From assembly GCA_021782995.1 (NCBI GenBank), contig JAJXUI010000027.1, forward strand, positions 1 through 39,000: DNA of 39,000 nt, given 5' to 3'. The notes under the pieces are model-generated. The model searched no databases. It saw only the letters and a program-made list of their open reading frames with translations, and was not told the DNA's origin. Numbering within the stretch: the stretch's first letter is position 1; each line of letters begins with the position of its first letter. The DNA comes from Pseudomonadota bacterium (GTDB taxonomy: Bacteria; Pseudomonadota; Gammaproteobacteria; Burkholderiales; Gallionellaceae). The position numbers and the translations under genes were made by a program. Positions 38,535 to 39,000 of this stretch are shown here, piece by piece.

Positions 38535-39000
38535 TTCAGATTTGCCGCAATGATCGAATCAATACGTTGCTGGATACGCCGGTCCGCCGGCAATTCCATT
38601 GCCGATTCATTCGGCTCGCGCACGCTACCAAGCGGGCTCCCCTGCTGGTCATGCAGGTCTACATCGGCGGTCATCGAAAGACCAATCCGCAAAGGATGTT
38701 CTGCCAGCTGCTTCGGGTCCAGCGCGATGCGCACCGGAACACGCTGCACTACCTTGATCCAGTTGCCGCTGGCGTTCTGCGCCGGCAGCAACGCAAATGC
38801 GGCACCGGTACCAGCGGCGATGCCGACGATGATACCGTCATATCTCACACTGCTGCCATACAGGTCGGAAATCAGCTCCACCTTCTGCCCCACGCGCATA
38901 TTACGCAACTGGGCTTCCTTGAAATTGGCCTCCACCCACAGGCGGTCCAGCGGGATCACTGCCATCAGCGGTGCGCCGGGGCTGACGCGCTGCCCCAGCT
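38531..39000 (-). CDS. emrA: EmrA-type membrane fusion protein, C-terminal part
   Basis: The open frame runs off the window edge and is the end of an HlyD-family adaptor. Visible segments are GQRVSPGAPLMAVIPLDRLWVEANFKEAQL, VGQKVELISDLYGSSVRYDGIIVGIAAGTGAAFALLPAQNASGNWIKVVQRVPVRI and LRIGLSMTADVDLHD, all typical of EmrA. It links EmrB to an outer-membrane channel. The terminal residues extend slightly beyond the domain (AMELPADRRIQQRI). The true start is outside the window. Confidence 0.93.
   Translation of the reverse strand, partial: LGQRVSPGAPLMAVIPLDRLWVEANFKEAQLRNMRVGQKVELISDLYGSSVRYDGIIVGIAAGTGAAFALLPAQNASGNWIKVVQRVPVRIALDPKQLAEHPLRIGLSMTADVDLHDQQGSPLGSVREPNESAMELPADRRIQQRIDSIIAANLK

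Overview
The window is a chromosomal segment of a Gram-negative bacterium, most likely a betaproteobacterium of the Nitrosomonadales or a close relative. This placement is inferred from gene content and protein flavour: a TorF-type porin next to glnK-amtB, ubiK-comM, mpl, malate:quinone oxidoreductase, lipoproteins, and EmrAB with periplasmic adaptors. It is not based on a marker gene. Most of the window is dense, ordinary housekeeping and transport DNA. The exceptions are a transposase tail at the left edge and two AT-rich, gene-poor stretches (about 8.13-9.52 kb and 29.76-30.25 kb).

Layout. 1-120: 3' tail of an IS30-type element. 150-6836 (minus): mpl, a REPIN-like inverted repeat, a small DMT protein, a membrane-anchored FKBP isomerase, an exported barrel-like protein and metH. 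6998-8124 (plus): an SRPBCC protein and a lipoprotein dual-specificity phosphatase. 8125-9524: a decayed region with a TfoX-like relic, the C-terminal stub of a large secreted protein and a 16-bp direct repeat. 9525-11626 (plus): a two-gene unit of unknown function, a polytopic coiled-coil membrane protein followed by a von Willebrand A lipoprotein. 11656-15522 (minus): a CHASE-PAS-GGDEF diguanylate cyclase, comM and ubiK.

15581-18557 (plus) is a nitrogen-regulated unit. Two NtrC-type palindromes and a sigma-54 -24/-12 promoter precede a TorF porin, a hairpin, glnK, amtB and a strong terminator. 18592-20767 (minus): purU and an HD-GYP protein. Plus strand to 25913: mqo, a PstS-like/rhodanese fusion interrupted by an in-frame TGA, a FabMG-like protein and a YjdM-like zinc-ribbon protein.

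25932-29756 (minus) is an efflux operon (adaptor, FtsX-type permease, ATPase) ending in its probable TetR regulator, with a promoter and overlapping palindrome upstream. 30256-32507: an anchored cytochrome c'-like protein, arylamine N-acetyltransferase and an EamA transporter. 32534-36163 (minus): an HDAC-like deacetylase directly downstream of an acyl-CoA synthetase/GNAT acetyltransferase, a plausible lysine acetylation writer-eraser pair. 36343-39000 (minus): periplasmic DsrE protein, emrB and the end of emrA.

The points most worth following are the membrane-protein/VWA-lipoprotein pair, the TGA-interrupted PstS-rhodanese fusion with altered ligand residues, the sigma-54/NtrC control region that places a porin with GlnK-AmtB, and the acetyltransferase-deacetylase pair. 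No tRNA, rRNA, CRISPR array or phage module was seen.
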